Positions 1 through 12,538 of a DNA stretch of 64,000 bases are shown piece by piece; the first letter of the stretch is position 1; every line of letters begins with the position of its first letter. A model generated the notes under the pieces. It did not search any database. It was not told the origin of the DNA and worked only from the letters and a program-made list of their open reading frames with translations. A program made the translations under genes and the position numbers. This DNA is from Escherichia sp. E1V33 (GTDB lineage: Bacteria; Pseudomonadota; Gammaproteobacteria; Enterobacterales; Enterobacteriaceae), in assembly GCF_004211955.1 (NCBI RefSeq), contig NZ_RHJI01000021.1, forward strand, positions 169,736 to 233,735, read 5' to 3'.

Positions 1-50
1 GTATTTAACCTTCAGTGCCATTTTTTTATCGTGGCGTTTGTACCTGTTGT

Positions 51-315
<265 letters not shown>

Positions 316-320
316 CACTG

Positions 321-1061
321 TTATTCGGCCTTATTACCTTTATTCTGCTGCTCTATAGAAGCCAGAATCCCGCGCAGGATATTCAATTCCTGGCTTTCCG
401 GGCGCGCACGGGTAAACAGACGGCGCAATTTATTCATCACCTGCCCCGGATGGTTTTCACGGATAAAACCGGTTGCCAGCAACGTTTGTTCAAGATGACC
501 ATAAAAACGCTCCAGATCATCGACCAGCGGATACGGAGTCTCTTCATGTTCAACCTGCTTGCCGTTTTCCTGGGTCGCAAGCCAGGCCATACGCACTTCA
601 TAGGCAATAACCTGAACCGCCATCGCCAGGTTCAGCGAACTGTATTCCGGGTTAGCCGCAATCGCGACATGATAATGGCACTTCTGCAACTCTTCATTGG
701 TCAAGCCAACGCGCTCGCGACCAAAGACCAGCGCCACCGGAGTATTTGCCGCTTCAGCGACGCTTTTCAGACCGCATTCGCGCGGGTCGAGCATCGGCCA
801 CGGCAGCGTGCGCGAGCGTGCACTGGTGCCAACCACCAGGCTACAACCGGCTAACGCTTCGTCGAGCGTATCGACGATGTGAGCATTACCAATCACATCG
901 CTGGCCCCTGCTGCCAGGGCAATCGCCTGGGAGTCAGGTTTCACCAGTGGATTAACCAGCCACAGATTGGTTAATCCCATTGTTTTCATGGCACGGGCAA
1001 CAGAACCCATATTGCCGGTGTGTGACGTCTCCACCAGCACAATTCGAATATTTTGCAGCAT
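321..1061 (-). CDS. trmJ: tRNA (cytidine/uridine-2'-O-)-methyltransferase TrmJ
   Basis: 246 aa, the usual length of TrmJ (formerly YfhQ). It is a SPOUT-class methyltransferase that 2'-O-methylates C32 or U32 in the anticodon loop of several tRNAs using S-adenosylmethionine. The family signatures are visible: an N-terminal [13 protein letters not shown] segment (residue 14 on), the central [13 protein letters not shown] motif (about 113-125) and SLNLAMAVQ (about 142-150), which together form the trefoil-knot SAM site. The C-terminal 80 residues form the helical extension typical of TrmJ. It is divergent from suhB with 118 bp between the starts, and its 3' end runs into the BIME array. Confidence 0.96.
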   Translation of the reverse strand: MLQNIRIVLVETSHTGNMGSVARAMKTMGLTNLWLVNPLVKPDSQAIALAAGASDVIGNAHIVDTLDEALAGCSLVVGTSARSRTLPWPMLDPRECGLKSVAEAANTPVALVFGRERVGLTNEELQKCHYHVAIAANPEYSSLNLAMAVQVIAYEVRMAWLATQENGKQVEHEETPYPLVDDLERFYGHLEQTLLATGFIRENHPGQVMNKLRRLFTRARPESQELNILRGILASIEQQNKGNKAE

Positions 1062-1179
1062 TGTCTTTCTTCATCTAAAGATTATTCACGCATCTTATCA
1101 TAAAACGAAGACAGATGCCGATCTCGCTGCTATACTCTGCGCCGTTTTCCCGTTCTTTAACATCCAGTGAGAGAGACCG

Positions 1180-1983
1180 ATGCATCCGATGCTGAACATC
1201 GCCGTGCGCGCAGCGCGCAAGGCGGGTAATTTAATTGCCAAAAACTATGAAACCCCGGACGCTGTAGAAGCGAGCCAGAAAGGCAGTAACGATTTCGTGA
1301 CCAACGTAGATAAAGCTGCCGAAGCGGTGATTATCGACACGATTCGTAAATCTTACCCACAGCACACCATCATCACCGAAGAAAGCGGTGAACTTGAAGG
1401 TGCCGATCAGGATGTTCAATGGGTTATCGATCCACTGGATGGCACTACCAACTTTATCAAACGTCTGCCGCACTTCGCGGTATCTATCGCCGTTCGTATC
1501 AAAGGCCGCACTGAAGTTGCTGTGGTTTACGATCCTATGCGTAACGAACTGTTCACCGCCACTCGCGGTCAGGGCGCACAGCTGAATGGCTATCGTCTGC
1601 GCGGCAGCACCGCTCGCGATCTCGACGGTACTATTCTGGCTACCGGCTTCCCGTTCAAAGCAAAACAGTACGCCACTACCTACATCAACATCGTCGGCAA
1701 ATTGTTCAACGAATGCGCTGACTTCCGTCGTACCGGTTCTGCGGCGCTGGATCTGGCTTACGTTGCTGCGGGCCGTGTTGACGGTTTCTTTGAAATCGGT
1801 CTGCGTCCGTGGGACTTCGCGGCAGGCGAGCTGCTGGTTCGTGAAGCAGGCGGCATCGTCAGCGACTTCATCGGTGGCCATAACTACATGCTGACCGGTA
1901 ACATCGTTGCAGGTAACCCGCGCGTTGTGAAAGCCATGCTGGCGAACATGCGTGACGAGTTAAGCGACGCACTGAAGCGTTAA
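1180..1983 (+). CDS. suhB: inositol-1-monophosphatase SuhB
   Basis: 267 aa, the full family length. SuhB is a Mg-dependent, Li-sensitive inositol monophosphatase fold enzyme. In E. coli its main known role is binding NusA/RNA polymerase in the rRNA antitermination complex and promoting rRNA maturation. The metal site is intact: EES around residues 67-69, DPLDGTTN at 84-91 and the distal WDFAAGELL motif near 210. The start is preceded by gtgagagag. A GC-rich inverted repeat follows the stop codon. Confidence 0.97.
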   Translation: MHPMLNIAVRAARKAGNLIAKNYETPDAVEASQKGSNDFVTNVDKAAEAVIIDTIRKSYPQHTIITEESGELEGADQDVQWVIDPLDGTTNFIKRLPHFAVSIAVRIKGRTEVAVVYDPMRNELFTATRGQGAQLNGYRLRGSTARDLDGTILATGFPFKAKQYATTYINIVGKLFNECADFRRTGSAALDLAYVAAGRVDGFFEIGLRPWDFAAGELLVREAGGIVSDFIGGHNYMLTGNIVAGNPRVVKAMLANMRDELSDALKR

Positions 1984-1990
1984 GTTCTCT

Positions 1991-2014
1991 GGCGGGTGAC
2001 TTTCCTCACCCGCC
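1991..2014 (+). terminator. putative suhB terminator hairpin
   Basis: Perfect 9-bp stem GGCGGGTGA/TCACCCGCC with a 6-nt loop, 7 nt after the suhB stop. The downstream T tract is poor (CTCGCCTTTC), so termination strength is uncertain. Confidence 0.45.
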
Positions 2015-2127
2015 CTCGCCTTTCAGGCGCTATTCCGAAATACTTTCTCACCGCTTTACTTTCCTTTGCCACTCTCCCACCATCTTTTCCCGATTAATGG
2101 ATTACAAAAAAGCAGTAAGGAAAGGTC

Positions 2128-2982
2128 ATGGTTCTGCCAGCGAACAAACGCGTTCTCAAAATTCTGTTTATTCTTTTTATTGCTGCTTTCTGCGTTTATT
2201 TAGTGCCGCGTATCGCCATCAACTTCTTTTATTATCCCGACGACAAAATTTACGGTCCTGATCCCTGGTCTGCGGAATCTGTTGAATTTACTGCTAAAGA
2301 CGGCACACGGCTGCAAGGCTGGTTTATCCCCTCTTCCACTGGTCCCGCCGAAAACGCTATTGCGACCGTAATTCATGCTCATGGCAATGCCGGGAATATG
2401 TCCGCCCACTGGCCGCTGGTCAGTTGGTTACCAGAACGCAATTTCAATGTTTTTATGTTCGATTATCGCGGTTTTGGTAAATCTAAAGGCACGCCATCAC
2501 AAGCCGGATTACTGGACGATACACAAAGTGCCATCAATGTGGTGCGCCATCGCAGTGATGTAAATCCAAAGCGGTTGGTGTTGTTCGGGCAGAGTATTGG
2601 CGGTGCAAATATTCTCGACGTTATTGGACTGGGAGATCGCGAGGGCATACGCGCGGTGATCCTCGACTCCACATTTGCCTCTTATTCGACCATCGCCAAC
2701 CAGATGATCCCCGGCAGTGGCTACTTACTTGATGAGAGTTACAGCAGTGAAAACTACATCGCCAGCGTCAGCCCCATTCCACTTTTACTGATTCACGGCA
2801 AAGCTGATCATGTTATTCCATGGCAGCATAGCGAGAAATTATTTGCCCTGGCGAAAGAGCCAAAACGCCTGATTTTGATCCCCGATGGCGAACATATTGA
2901 TGCCTTTTCCGATCGTCACGGAGACGTTTATCGCGAGCAGATGGTAGATTTTATCCTTAGCGCATTGACTCCACAGAATTAA
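2128..2982 (+). CDS. yfhR: membrane-anchored alpha/beta hydrolase YfhR
   Basis: 284 aa. An N-terminal hydrophobic segment (about residues 9-27) should anchor the protein in the inner membrane, followed by an alpha/beta-hydrolase domain. Visible elements: HGNAGN oxyanion-hole region at 85-90, nucleophile elbow GQSIGG with Ser156, acid Asp227 in HGKADHVIP, and His256 in GEHIDAF. This is a complete Ser-Asp-His triad. It is related to eukaryotic BEM46/ABHD13-type hydrolases; the substrate is unknown. RBS aaggaaag lies just upstream of the ATG. It appears monocistronic, 144 bp after suhB. Confidence 0.9.
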   Translation: MVLPANKRVLKILFILFIAAFCVYLVPRIAINFFYYPDDKIYGPDPWSAESVEFTAKDGTRLQGWFIPSSTGPAENAIATVIHAHGNAGNMSAHWPLVSWLPERNFNVFMFDYRGFGKSKGTPSQAGLLDDTQSAINVVRHRSDVNPKRLVLFGQSIGGANILDVIGLGDREGIRAVILDSTFASYSTIANQMIPGSGYLLDESYSSENYIASVSPIPLLLIHGKADHVIPWQHSEKLFALAKEPKRLILIPDGEHIDAFSDRHGDVYREQMVDFILSALTPQN

Positions 2983-3071
2983 CCTTATGGTCGAAACCAG
3001 ATAAAACAGCAAGAAATCACCTTAATGGATGGTATTAAACTGCCAGGAAGTGTTTATATCGATAAAAATTC

Positions 3072-3087
3072 TGTGATGTTTGTCATC
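3072..3087 (+). promoter_or_regulatory. candidate CRP site upstream of csiE
   Basis: The sequence tgtgatgtttgtcatc has an intact TGTGA left half and a degenerate right half, centred about 93 bp before the csiE ATG. csiE is known as a carbon-starvation gene depending on sigma S and cAMP-CRP in E. coli, which makes the site plausible. The weak second half keeps confidence modest. Confidence 0.4.
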
Positions 3088-3172
3088 ATTTCTGACTAAT
3101 AGCATTCCATTCACCGTATCCCTAAGCAAACTTTAGCTATTCTTATAAATTATGCTTATGGGAGATCTACAG

Positions 3173-4453
3173 ATGATACCTACACTTGCCCCACCATCTG
3201 TACTTTCAGCTCCCCAGCGCCGTTGCCAGGTATTGTTGACGCTGTTTCAGCCGGGGTTGAGCGCCACCACGGCAACTTTCAGCGAGCTTAATGGTGTGGA
3301 TGATGAAATGGTGAGTCGCGATATCAGCGAAACAGGACGGGAGATCCAGCGCTATCATCAACTCACGATTACAACTGGATATGACGGGAGCTACCGGATT
3401 GAAGGTACAATACTTAATCAACGCTTATGTTTATTTCACTGGCTACGCCGCGCTTTTCGCCTTTGTCCGTCATTTATCAGCAACCATTTTACGCCCGCGT
3501 TAAAGGGGGAGCTAAAGCGTCAGGGGATTGCTCGTAATTTTTATGACGACACCAATCTACTGGCGTTAGTTAATCTCTGCTCGCGAAGGCTGCAAAAACG
3601 CTTTGACGCGCGTGATATTCATTTCCTGTGTTTGTATCTGCAATATTGCTTATTGCAACACCATACCGGAATCTCGCCCCTGTTTAACCCGCTGCAACGT
3701 CGCTGGTTGGAATCTTGCATTGAGTTTCAGGTCGCACAGGAAATTGGCCGTCACTGGCAACGGCGGGCGCGTCAACCTGTCCCCCCAGGTGAGCCGCTAT
3801 TTATGGCATTACTTTTTTCCATGTTGCGGGTTCCCGATCCACTGCGAGACACCCACCAGCATGGCAAGCAGTTGCGTCTGTCAATTAACCGTCTGGTACA
3901 GCATTTTCGTCAGTTAAGTAACGTCCGGTTCTATGATGAACAGGGGTTATGCTATCAGCTTTATACTCACCTCGCCCTGGCGTTAAACCGCTGTTTGTTT
4001 TCTATCGGCATTGATAACACTTTACCGGAAGAGTTCCGTCGACTTTATCCACGGCTCGTGCACACCACCCGCGAAGCGCTGGTCGGGTTTGAAAATGAGT
4101 ACAATGTCAGTCTTTCCGATGAAGAAAGTTGTCTGGTGGCAGTGATTTTCGGTGCATGGCTGATGCAGGCAAATGAAATTCACGAAAAGCAGATTATTTT
4201 GCTGACGGGCAATGACAGCGAACGAGAAGCGAATATTGAGCTGCAATTGCGTGAGATAACAATACTGCCACTCAATATTAAACATATGTCTGTGAAGACA
4301 TTTTTGCAGATTGGTGCGCCGCGCAACGCCGCACTTATTATTGCGCCTTATACCATGCCGCTACCGCTTTTTTCACCACCGCTGATTTATACGGATCTGA
4401 CCCTGACGGCACATCAACAGGAACAGATCCGCAAAATACTTGAATCAGCATGA
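3173..4453 (+). CDS. csiE: stationary-phase inducible protein CsiE
   Basis: 426 aa from the ATG at 3173. This start is chosen over upstream in-frame ATGs because ggagat sits 7-12 nt ahead of it and the length matches CsiE. The protein resembles transcriptional antiterminator/PRD-containing regulators: an N-terminal winged-helix-like part (LTLFQPGLSATTATFSELNGV) and PRD-like helical regions, with a C-terminal segment resembling a PTS IIB-like fold (QIILLTGNDSEREANIELQLRE is in this region). Its molecular function is unknown. In E. coli it is carbon-starvation induced. Its 3' end overlaps the convergent hcaT by 9 bp. Several residues differ from the K-12 CsiE I remember. Confidence 0.92.
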   Translation: MIPTLAPPSVLSAPQRRCQVLLTLFQPGLSATTATFSELNGVDDEMVSRDISETGREIQRYHQLTITTGYDGSYRIEGTILNQRLCLFHWLRRAFRLCPSFISNHFTPALKGELKRQGIARNFYDDTNLLALVNLCSRRLQKRFDARDIHFLCLYLQYCLLQHHTGISPLFNPLQRRWLESCIEFQVAQEIGRHWQRRARQPVPPGEPLFMALLFSMLRVPDPLRDTHQHGKQLRLSINRLVQHFRQLSNVRFYDEQGLCYQLYTHLALALNRCLFSIGIDNTLPEEFRRLYPRLVHTTREALVGFENEYNVSLSDEESCLVAVIFGAWLMQANEIHEKQIILLTGNDSEREANIELQLREITILPLNIKHMSVKTFLQIGAPRNAALIIAPYTMPLPLFSPPLIYTDLTLTAHQQEQIRKILESA

Positions 4454-5584
4454 GGGAACGACTTTCGGGCGCAAAAACATTGCCGGAAACGCCACCAATG
4501 CCATCACCCAGAACACGCCATGCCCCAGATATTGATACAGGAAACCGGCGAAGACGGTCATGATGGCGATACTGCCGCCCATCGCGACGGCAGAATAAAC
4601 TGCCTGTAAGCGGATCACCTCGCTCCCCTGACGAGCAGCAATGTAGCGCATGGCCGCCAGGTGGCACACGGTGAAGGTGCCGCAATGCAGAATTTGCACC
4701 ATAATCAACCACGGCAGCTCAGTGGTTGCCCCCATAATGCCCCAACGCACAACCCCGCATACCGCCGAGATCAGCAACATATCACGGGCGCTACAACGGC
4801 GGAAAAGCTTATTACTCAGCGCAAAGATAATGACTTCCGCCACCACGCCCAGCGACCACAAATAGCCCACCGCCGAGGCCGAATAGCCTGCCGCCTGCCA
4901 GTAAATGGCGCTAAAACCATAATAAGCCGCATGCGCCCCCTGCAACAAACACACGCAGGCGAGAAAACGCCAGTTCTGGCGAACCAGCGCCAACCACGCT
5001 GGCCAACCGGTGCTCTCCTGCTGGCGGCTTGCTCCTTGTGGTTGAATGGTCGGGCGAATAAGAAAACCGAGCAGCATAGATGCTACGCCTAGCGTCAGCA
5101 AGGCCAGAATAACCCGATAATCGAATACGCTGACCAGTTTTCCCGTTAGCGCCGAGCCAATGACAAACGCCACCGAGCCCCAAAGTCGCACTTTGCCATA
5201 ATCAAGCGGGAACTGCTTTTGCCACGTATTCGCCAGTGCATCGGTCAACGGTACCAGCGGTGAGAAAAAGAGGTTAAAGCCAATCATCACCAGCATCAGC
5301 CACGCTACGTGCGCCCCCGCCCAGAAGGCGACAGCAAAGAGAAGTGTCAGCAGTGCCAGCACGCGCAAGGCGGAAATCAGGCGAGAAGGATCGCTGACGC
5401 GAGGCGCGATGAGCAAACTCCCGAGAAAACGGGCAACCAGCCCGGCCCCCAACAACAGGCCGATGGTTTCTGGCGTTAAGCCAATCCCCTTAAGCCAGAC
5501 GCTCCAGAAAGGTAGAAAAATACCGTAGCTAAAAAAGTATGTGAAATAACCGAGCGCCAACCAGCGCGTGGATTGCAAAACCAT
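4445..5584 (-). CDS. hcaT: 3-phenylpropionate/cinnamate transporter HcaT (MFS)
   Basis: 379 aa, a polytopic protein with about 12 hydrophobic helices and the small size of the LacY/HcaT-like branch of the major facilitator superfamily. The product is annotated as the putative 3-phenylpropionic acid permease that feeds the dioxygenase encoded by hcaEFCD. The conserved loop is seen at VSDPSRLISALR (after TM2), and a proline/glycine-rich N-terminal helix starts FTYFFSYGIFLPFWSVWLK. It lies next to and in the same orientation as hcaR, with 159 bp between them, and converges on csiE. Confidence 0.93.
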   Translation of the reverse strand: MVLQSTRWLALGYFTYFFSYGIFLPFWSVWLKGIGLTPETIGLLLGAGLVARFLGSLLIAPRVSDPSRLISALRVLALLTLLFAVAFWAGAHVAWLMLVMIGFNLFFSPLVPLTDALANTWQKQFPLDYGKVRLWGSVAFVIGSALTGKLVSVFDYRVILALLTLGVASMLLGFLIRPTIQPQGASRQQESTGWPAWLALVRQNWRFLACVCLLQGAHAAYYGFSAIYWQAAGYSASAVGYLWSLGVVAEVIIFALSNKLFRRCSARDMLLISAVCGVVRWGIMGATTELPWLIMVQILHCGTFTVCHLAAMRYIAARQGSEVIRLQAVYSAVAMGGSIAIMTVFAGFLYQYLGHGVFWVMALVAFPAMFLRPKVVPSC

Positions 5585-5743
5585 GAGTCCCTCCCGTCAG
5601 GAGGCGTTAGTCTGGAGTTAATCGAATGTTGGTGCAAGTTGAAAAATAAGAATATTCGAGTCCGCTTCCCGCCGATTGTCATGCATATCAGGAAATGACA
5701 AAAAGATGCGACCCGCGACGCATGTTGCAAAAATAATGCGTAA

Positions 5744-6634
5744 TTATGCCGTTACGCTTGCCAAACGTTCCTGCACAATGGCGATGAAATCATGTAATGC
5801 CGGCTTCATCTCCCCTTTCTTCCACGCCATCAGTAAAGCAATGGAAGGCACATTTCCGGCAATGGGACGAAAAACAACCTGCCCGGTATTAAAATTATTC
5901 ATATAACCGGGTATCAAAGTGACGCCCAGCCCCATGCCCACCAGATTCATGGTCACCAGAATATTCGTTGCCACCTGGACGATATTTGGCTGGCTGTTTT
6001 CTTGTGCAAACCACGCTTTAACGATCGGCGCAAGCGAACCGGAATACGCCGGATCGGTACTGACGAAATTCACGCCATCCAGTTGCGCGGCGGTGATCTC
6101 TTTTTCATGTGCTAAAGGGTGATCAACCGGTAACACCACCACTAATGGTTCGTCAAAAAGCTCCAGATAATCAATCTCCGGGCTATAAACAGGATGGCGC
6201 ATTAAGCCGACGTCGAGTTCACCACGGCGAATTTTTTCTTCCTGTTGCGTGGTAATTAAACTCACCAACTCGATCAAGGTTTCTGGCTGCTTCAGCCGGA
6301 ACATGGGCAATACTTTTGGCAGTAAATTCACTTCCGCCGATGGCACAAAGCCAATGGTTAATTGTCTGTCTTCCTGAACAATTTTCCGCGCCCGTAATTT
6401 GGCATTTTCCGCTTGTTCGAGGATTGCCAGCGCGTCCTGGAGAAAACATTCTCCCGCCGCCGTCAACGCGACTTTACGCTTATCCCTCACCAGTAACGAA
6501 ACACCGACACAGTTTTCGAGATCGCGGATCTGGCTGCTTAACGAAGGCTGTGAGGTATGCAGTTTTTCCGCCGCACGGGTGAAGTTCAGCGCCTGAGCCA
6601 CTGCGACGAAATAGCGTAAATGCCGTAGTTCCAT
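5744..6634 (-). CDS. hcaR: LysR-type activator HcaR of the hca operon
   Basis: 296 aa from the ATG at 6634, which follows an aaggggaagg RBS; a longer in-frame extension to 6727 lacks support. The N-terminal helix-turn-helix is typical of LysR proteins (LRYFVAVAQALNFTRAAEKL, then SQPSLSSQIRDLE), followed by the periplasmic-binding-like effector domain. HcaR activates hcaEFCBD in the presence of phenylpropionate or cinnamate and represses itself in E. coli. It is divergent from hcaE with 135 bp between start codons, the normal arrangement for a LysR activator and its target. Confidence 0.95.
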   Translation of the reverse strand: MELRHLRYFVAVAQALNFTRAAEKLHTSQPSLSSQIRDLENCVGVSLLVRDKRKVALTAAGECFLQDALAILEQAENAKLRARKIVQEDRQLTIGFVPSAEVNLLPKVLPMFRLKQPETLIELVSLITTQQEEKIRRGELDVGLMRHPVYSPEIDYLELFDEPLVVVLPVDHPLAHEKEITAAQLDGVNFVSTDPAYSGSLAPIVKAWFAQENSQPNIVQVATNILVTMNLVGMGLGVTLIPGYMNNFNTGQVVFRPIAGNVPSIALLMAWKKGEMKPALHDFIAIVQERLASVTA

Positions 6635-6733
6635 CACCTTCCCCTTGTTATCGAAAAAACGTCTCAGCTGGTAGAAATTAACTATTTCACATATTAGCAA
6701 CCAACCAGCAACATCCTTATGGCACAAAAATAG

Positions 6734-8645
<1,912 letters not shown>

Positions 8646-8646
<1 letters not shown>

Positions 8647-8966
8647 TGAATCGAATTTATGCGTGTCCCGTTGCGGATGTGCCGGAAGGTGAGGCTCTCC
8701 GGATCGATACCTCGCCCGTCATCGCCCTGTTCAACGTTGGCGGCGAGTTTTATGCCATTAACGATCGTTGCAGTCACGGTAATGCGTCGATGTCAGAAGG
8801 GTATCTGGAAGATGACGCCACGGTGGAATGCCCACTGCACGCCGCCAGTTTTTGCCTGAAAACGGGCAAAGCGTTATGCCTGCCCGCCACCGATCCGCTG
8901 ACAACCTATCCAGTGCACGTTGAAGGTAGTGACATCTTCATCGACTTACCGGAGGCGCAGCCATGA
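8646..8966 (+). CDS. hcaC: Rieske-type ferredoxin of the hca dioxygenase
   Basis: 106 aa, a soluble Rieske ferredoxin that passes electrons from HcaD to the HcaE/F oxygenase. The cluster ligands are C42-x-H44 and C62-x2-H65 in RCSHGNA and ECPLHAAS. The length is normal for the family. The start ATG shares its A with the hcaF TGA (TGATG), and the stop overlaps the hcaB start (ATGA). Confidence 0.97.
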
Positions 8967-9775
8967 GCGATTTACATAACGAATCTATTTTTATTACCGG
9001 CGGCGGCTCGGGATTAGGCCTGGCGCTGGTCGAGAGATTTATCGAAGAAGGCGCGCAGGTTGCCACGCTGGAACTGTCGGCGGCAAAAGTCGCCAGTCTG
9101 CGTCAGCGATTTGGCGAACATATTCTGGCGATAGAAGGCAACGTGACCTGTTATGCCGATTATCAACGCGCGGTCGATCAGATCCTGACTCGTTCCGGCA
9201 AGCTGGATTGTTTTATCGGCAATGCGGGCATCTGGGATCACAATGCCTCACTGGTTAATACTCCCGCAGAGACGCTCGAAACCGGCTTCCACGAGCTGTT
9301 TAACGTCAACGTACTCGGTTATCTGCTGGGTGCAAAAGCCTGCGCTCCGGCGTTAATCGCCAGTGAAGGCAGCATGATTTTCACACTGTCAAATGCCGCC
9401 TGGTATCCTGGCGGCGGAGGCCCGCTGTACACCGCCAGTAAACATGCCGCAACCGGGCTTATTCGCCAACTGGCCTATGAACTGGCACCGAAAGTACGGG
9501 TGAATGGCGTCGGCCCGTGCGGCATGGCCAGCGATCTCCGCGGCCCGCAGGCGCTCGGGCAAAGTGAAACCTCGATAATGCAGTCTCTGACGCCGGAGAA
9601 AATTGCCGCCATTTTACCGCTGCAATTTTTCCCGCAACCGGCGGATTTTACGGGTCCGTATGTGATGTTTGCATCGCGGCGCAATAATCGCGCATTAAGC
9701 GGGGTGATGATCAACGCTGATGCGGGTTTAGCGATTCGCGGTATTCGCCACGTAGCGGCTGGGCTGGATCTTTAA
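8963..9775 (+). CDS. hcaB: 2,3-dihydroxy-2,3-dihydrophenylpropionate dehydrogenase
   Basis: 270 aa, a classical short-chain dehydrogenase/reductase. It oxidises the cis-dihydrodiol made by HcaEFCD to the catechol (2,3-dihydroxyphenylpropionate or -cinnamate), reducing NAD. The sequence shows the nucleotide-binding TGGGSGLG (12-19), NAGIWD (87-92), catalytic Ser143, and Y156-x3-K160. Its position between the ferredoxin and reductase genes is the known hca order. Confidence 0.97.
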   Translation: MSDLHNESIFITGGGSGLGLALVERFIEEGAQVATLELSAAKVASLRQRFGEHILAIEGNVTCYADYQRAVDQILTRSGKLDCFIGNAGIWDHNASLVNTPAETLETGFHELFNVNVLGYLLGAKACAPALIASEGSMIFTLSNAAWYPGGGGPLYTASKHAATGLIRQLAYELAPKVRVNGVGPCGMASDLRGPQALGQSETSIMQSLTPEKIAAILPLQFFPQPADFTGPYVMFASRRNNRALSGVMINADAGLAIRGIRHVAAGLDL

Positions 9776-10987
<1,212 letters not shown>

Positions 10988-11083
10988 CCAGGATTATTAG
11001 CGAATATCTCGGCAGCTGGGGCGTGGCGAGGTACCAGAGTGTGTATTACGTTTAAATCACATTATCTTGCAAAGGGATTGGTT

Positions 11084-11506
11084 ATGAACTCACTACGTTA
11101 TTTTGATTTTGGTGCCGCCCGCCCCGTTTTGTTATTAATTGCCCGTATCGCCGTCATCTTAATTTTCATTATTTTTGGTTTTCCCAAAATGATGGGCTTT
11201 GACGGGACGGTACAATATATGGCCTCGCTGGGCGCACCGATGCCAATGCTGGCGGCAGTTATTGCGGTGATTATGGAAGTACCCGCCGCGATATTAATCA
11301 TACTTGGCTTTTTCACCCGCCCGCTGGCGGTACTGTTTATTTTCTATACGCTGGGTACGGCGGTGATTGGTCATCATTACTGGGATATGACTGGCGATGC
11401 GGTCGGGCCAAATATGATTAATTTCTGGAAGAATATCAGCATTGCTGGCGCATTCCTGCTGTTGGCGATTACCGGACCGGGGGCGATTTCTCTCGATCGA
11501 CGTTAG
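11084..11506 (+). CDS. yphA: DoxX family inner-membrane protein YphA
   Basis: 140 aa from the ATG at 11084, preceded by aaaggga; an upstream in-frame start at 11039 has no convincing RBS. Four hydrophobic helices are visible, and the segments [14 protein letters not shown] and [16 protein letters not shown] match the DoxX/YphA family. The function is unknown; some relatives are linked to redox or stress roles. It lies 96 bp after hcaD on the same strand, so it may be read through from hca or have its own promoter. It is followed by REP elements. Confidence 0.85.
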   Translation: MNSLRYFDFGAARPVLLLIARIAVILIFIIFGFPKMMGFDGTVQYMASLGAPMPMLAAVIAVIMEVPAAILIILGFFTRPLAVLFIFYTLGTAVIGHHYWDMTGDAVGPNMINFWKNISIAGAFLLLAITGPGAISLDRR

Positions 11507-11511
11507 GAAAG

Positions 11512-11646
11512 ATGCCGGATACGGCGTGAACGCCTTATCCGGCCCACCGCTCCGGCACCGATTGTAGGCCTGATAAGACGCCATAAGCGTTGCATCAGGC
11601 ATCGTGCGCCGAGTGCCTGATGCGGCGTGAACGCCTTATCCGGCAT
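11512..11646. repeat. REP/BIME cluster between yphA and yphB
   Basis: Three REP palindromes in the 148-bp gap between convergent yphA and yphB: gatgccggatacggcgtgaa-type, then ggcctgataagacgcc-ataagcgttgcatcaggc, then tgcctgatgcggcgtgaacgcc-ttatccggca. They are arranged in alternating orientation, as in a BIME. No T-rich terminator was seen here, so the array may serve as the 3' boundary for both transcripts. Confidence 0.85.
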
Positions 11647-11654
11647 TTTATAAA

Positions 11655-12527
11655 TTACAGCAACGCAACCCGCAACGACATCTCTGAAATTGTTGATTCC
11701 CCTGGTGCAAGCGCAATGAGATCACCACCTTCCGGGCGATGATGGTCATCTGGCGCATGACTCATCGGTTCCAGACAGAAGAAATCAAACGCATATCCTT
11801 TATCAAACGCCGGGTCGGAAACAAAGACGAAATAACACGGTGCAGGCGGCGTCGTTTCCATGATGATGGCGTAACCCTCCTGCGGCTGCTCGATGCGGGC
11901 CTGACCATTCCATCCGGCAAAACCATTGTTCACCCACTGACGCGGCAACGGCGCAAGCTGGTTGAAATCCAGTTCCTGCGGTAGCTGCTCGCAAAACTCA
12001 CCCGCCAGCCACTGCTCCCGCTCCAGCCAGTAACCGCTCGCCTGCGCCTGAATCCGCGTTTGTGGTGATAACGGAAAATAAGGATGCCAGCCAGTACCAA
12101 ATGGCAGCGTCTCTACCCCTTCATTACTGACAGAGAGCGTCACCGTCAGCGTATCCGCCGTTAAATGAAACGCCTGGCTTACCCGATAGTGATAAACACC
12201 GCTGCGATGTTCATACACCAGACACAAACTATCATCGCTACGCGAGACACATTGCCACTGACCCAGCCAGCCGTCACCGTGCAGATAATGTGCATCCCAT
12301 TCAACATTCGGTTGCAGATGATACTCTCGCTCCTGCCAGACAAAACGGTTACCGCTCACCCGGTTTGCAAACGGCACCAGCGGAAAACAGGAGGCATCGG
12401 TTGCCACACCGTTTTTTTTACCGGCACGTAAGAGCGGCGTCGTGTCACGCCAGAAGCCTTCGATTACGCCGCCCTGGTCAGAGATATCCAGCTTTAGCGG
12501 TCCGTGAGATAAGGTATAGATGGTCAT
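11655..12527 (-). CDS. yphB: aldose 1-epimerase-like protein YphB
   Basis: 290 aa, galactose mutarotase-like beta-sandwich family. Recognisable segments are SCFPLVPFANRVSGNRF near residue 47, the HYLHGDGW block (catalytic-His region), FGTGWHPYF, and a C-terminal FFCLEPMSHAPDD, matching the substrate-binding order of aldose epimerases. It probably interconverts anomers of a sugar or sugar derivative; the substrate is unknown. It sits downstream of yphC, 11 bp away, at the end of the yphG-B series, consistent with a sugar-catabolism role for the cluster. Confidence 0.88.
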   Translation of the reverse strand: MTIYTLSHGPLKLDISDQGGVIEGFWRDTTPLLRAGKKNGVATDASCFPLVPFANRVSGNRFVWQEREYHLQPNVEWDAHYLHGDGWLGQWQCVSRSDDSLCLVYEHRSGVYHYRVSQAFHLTADTLTVTLSVSNEGVETLPFGTGWHPYFPLSPQTRIQAQASGYWLEREQWLAGEFCEQLPQELDFNQLAPLPRQWVNNGFAGWNGQARIEQPQEGYAIIMETTPPAPCYFVFVSDPAFDKGYAFDFFCLEPMSHAPDDHHRPEGGDLIALAPGESTISEMSLRVALL

Positions 12528-12538
12528 CCGCTAACTCC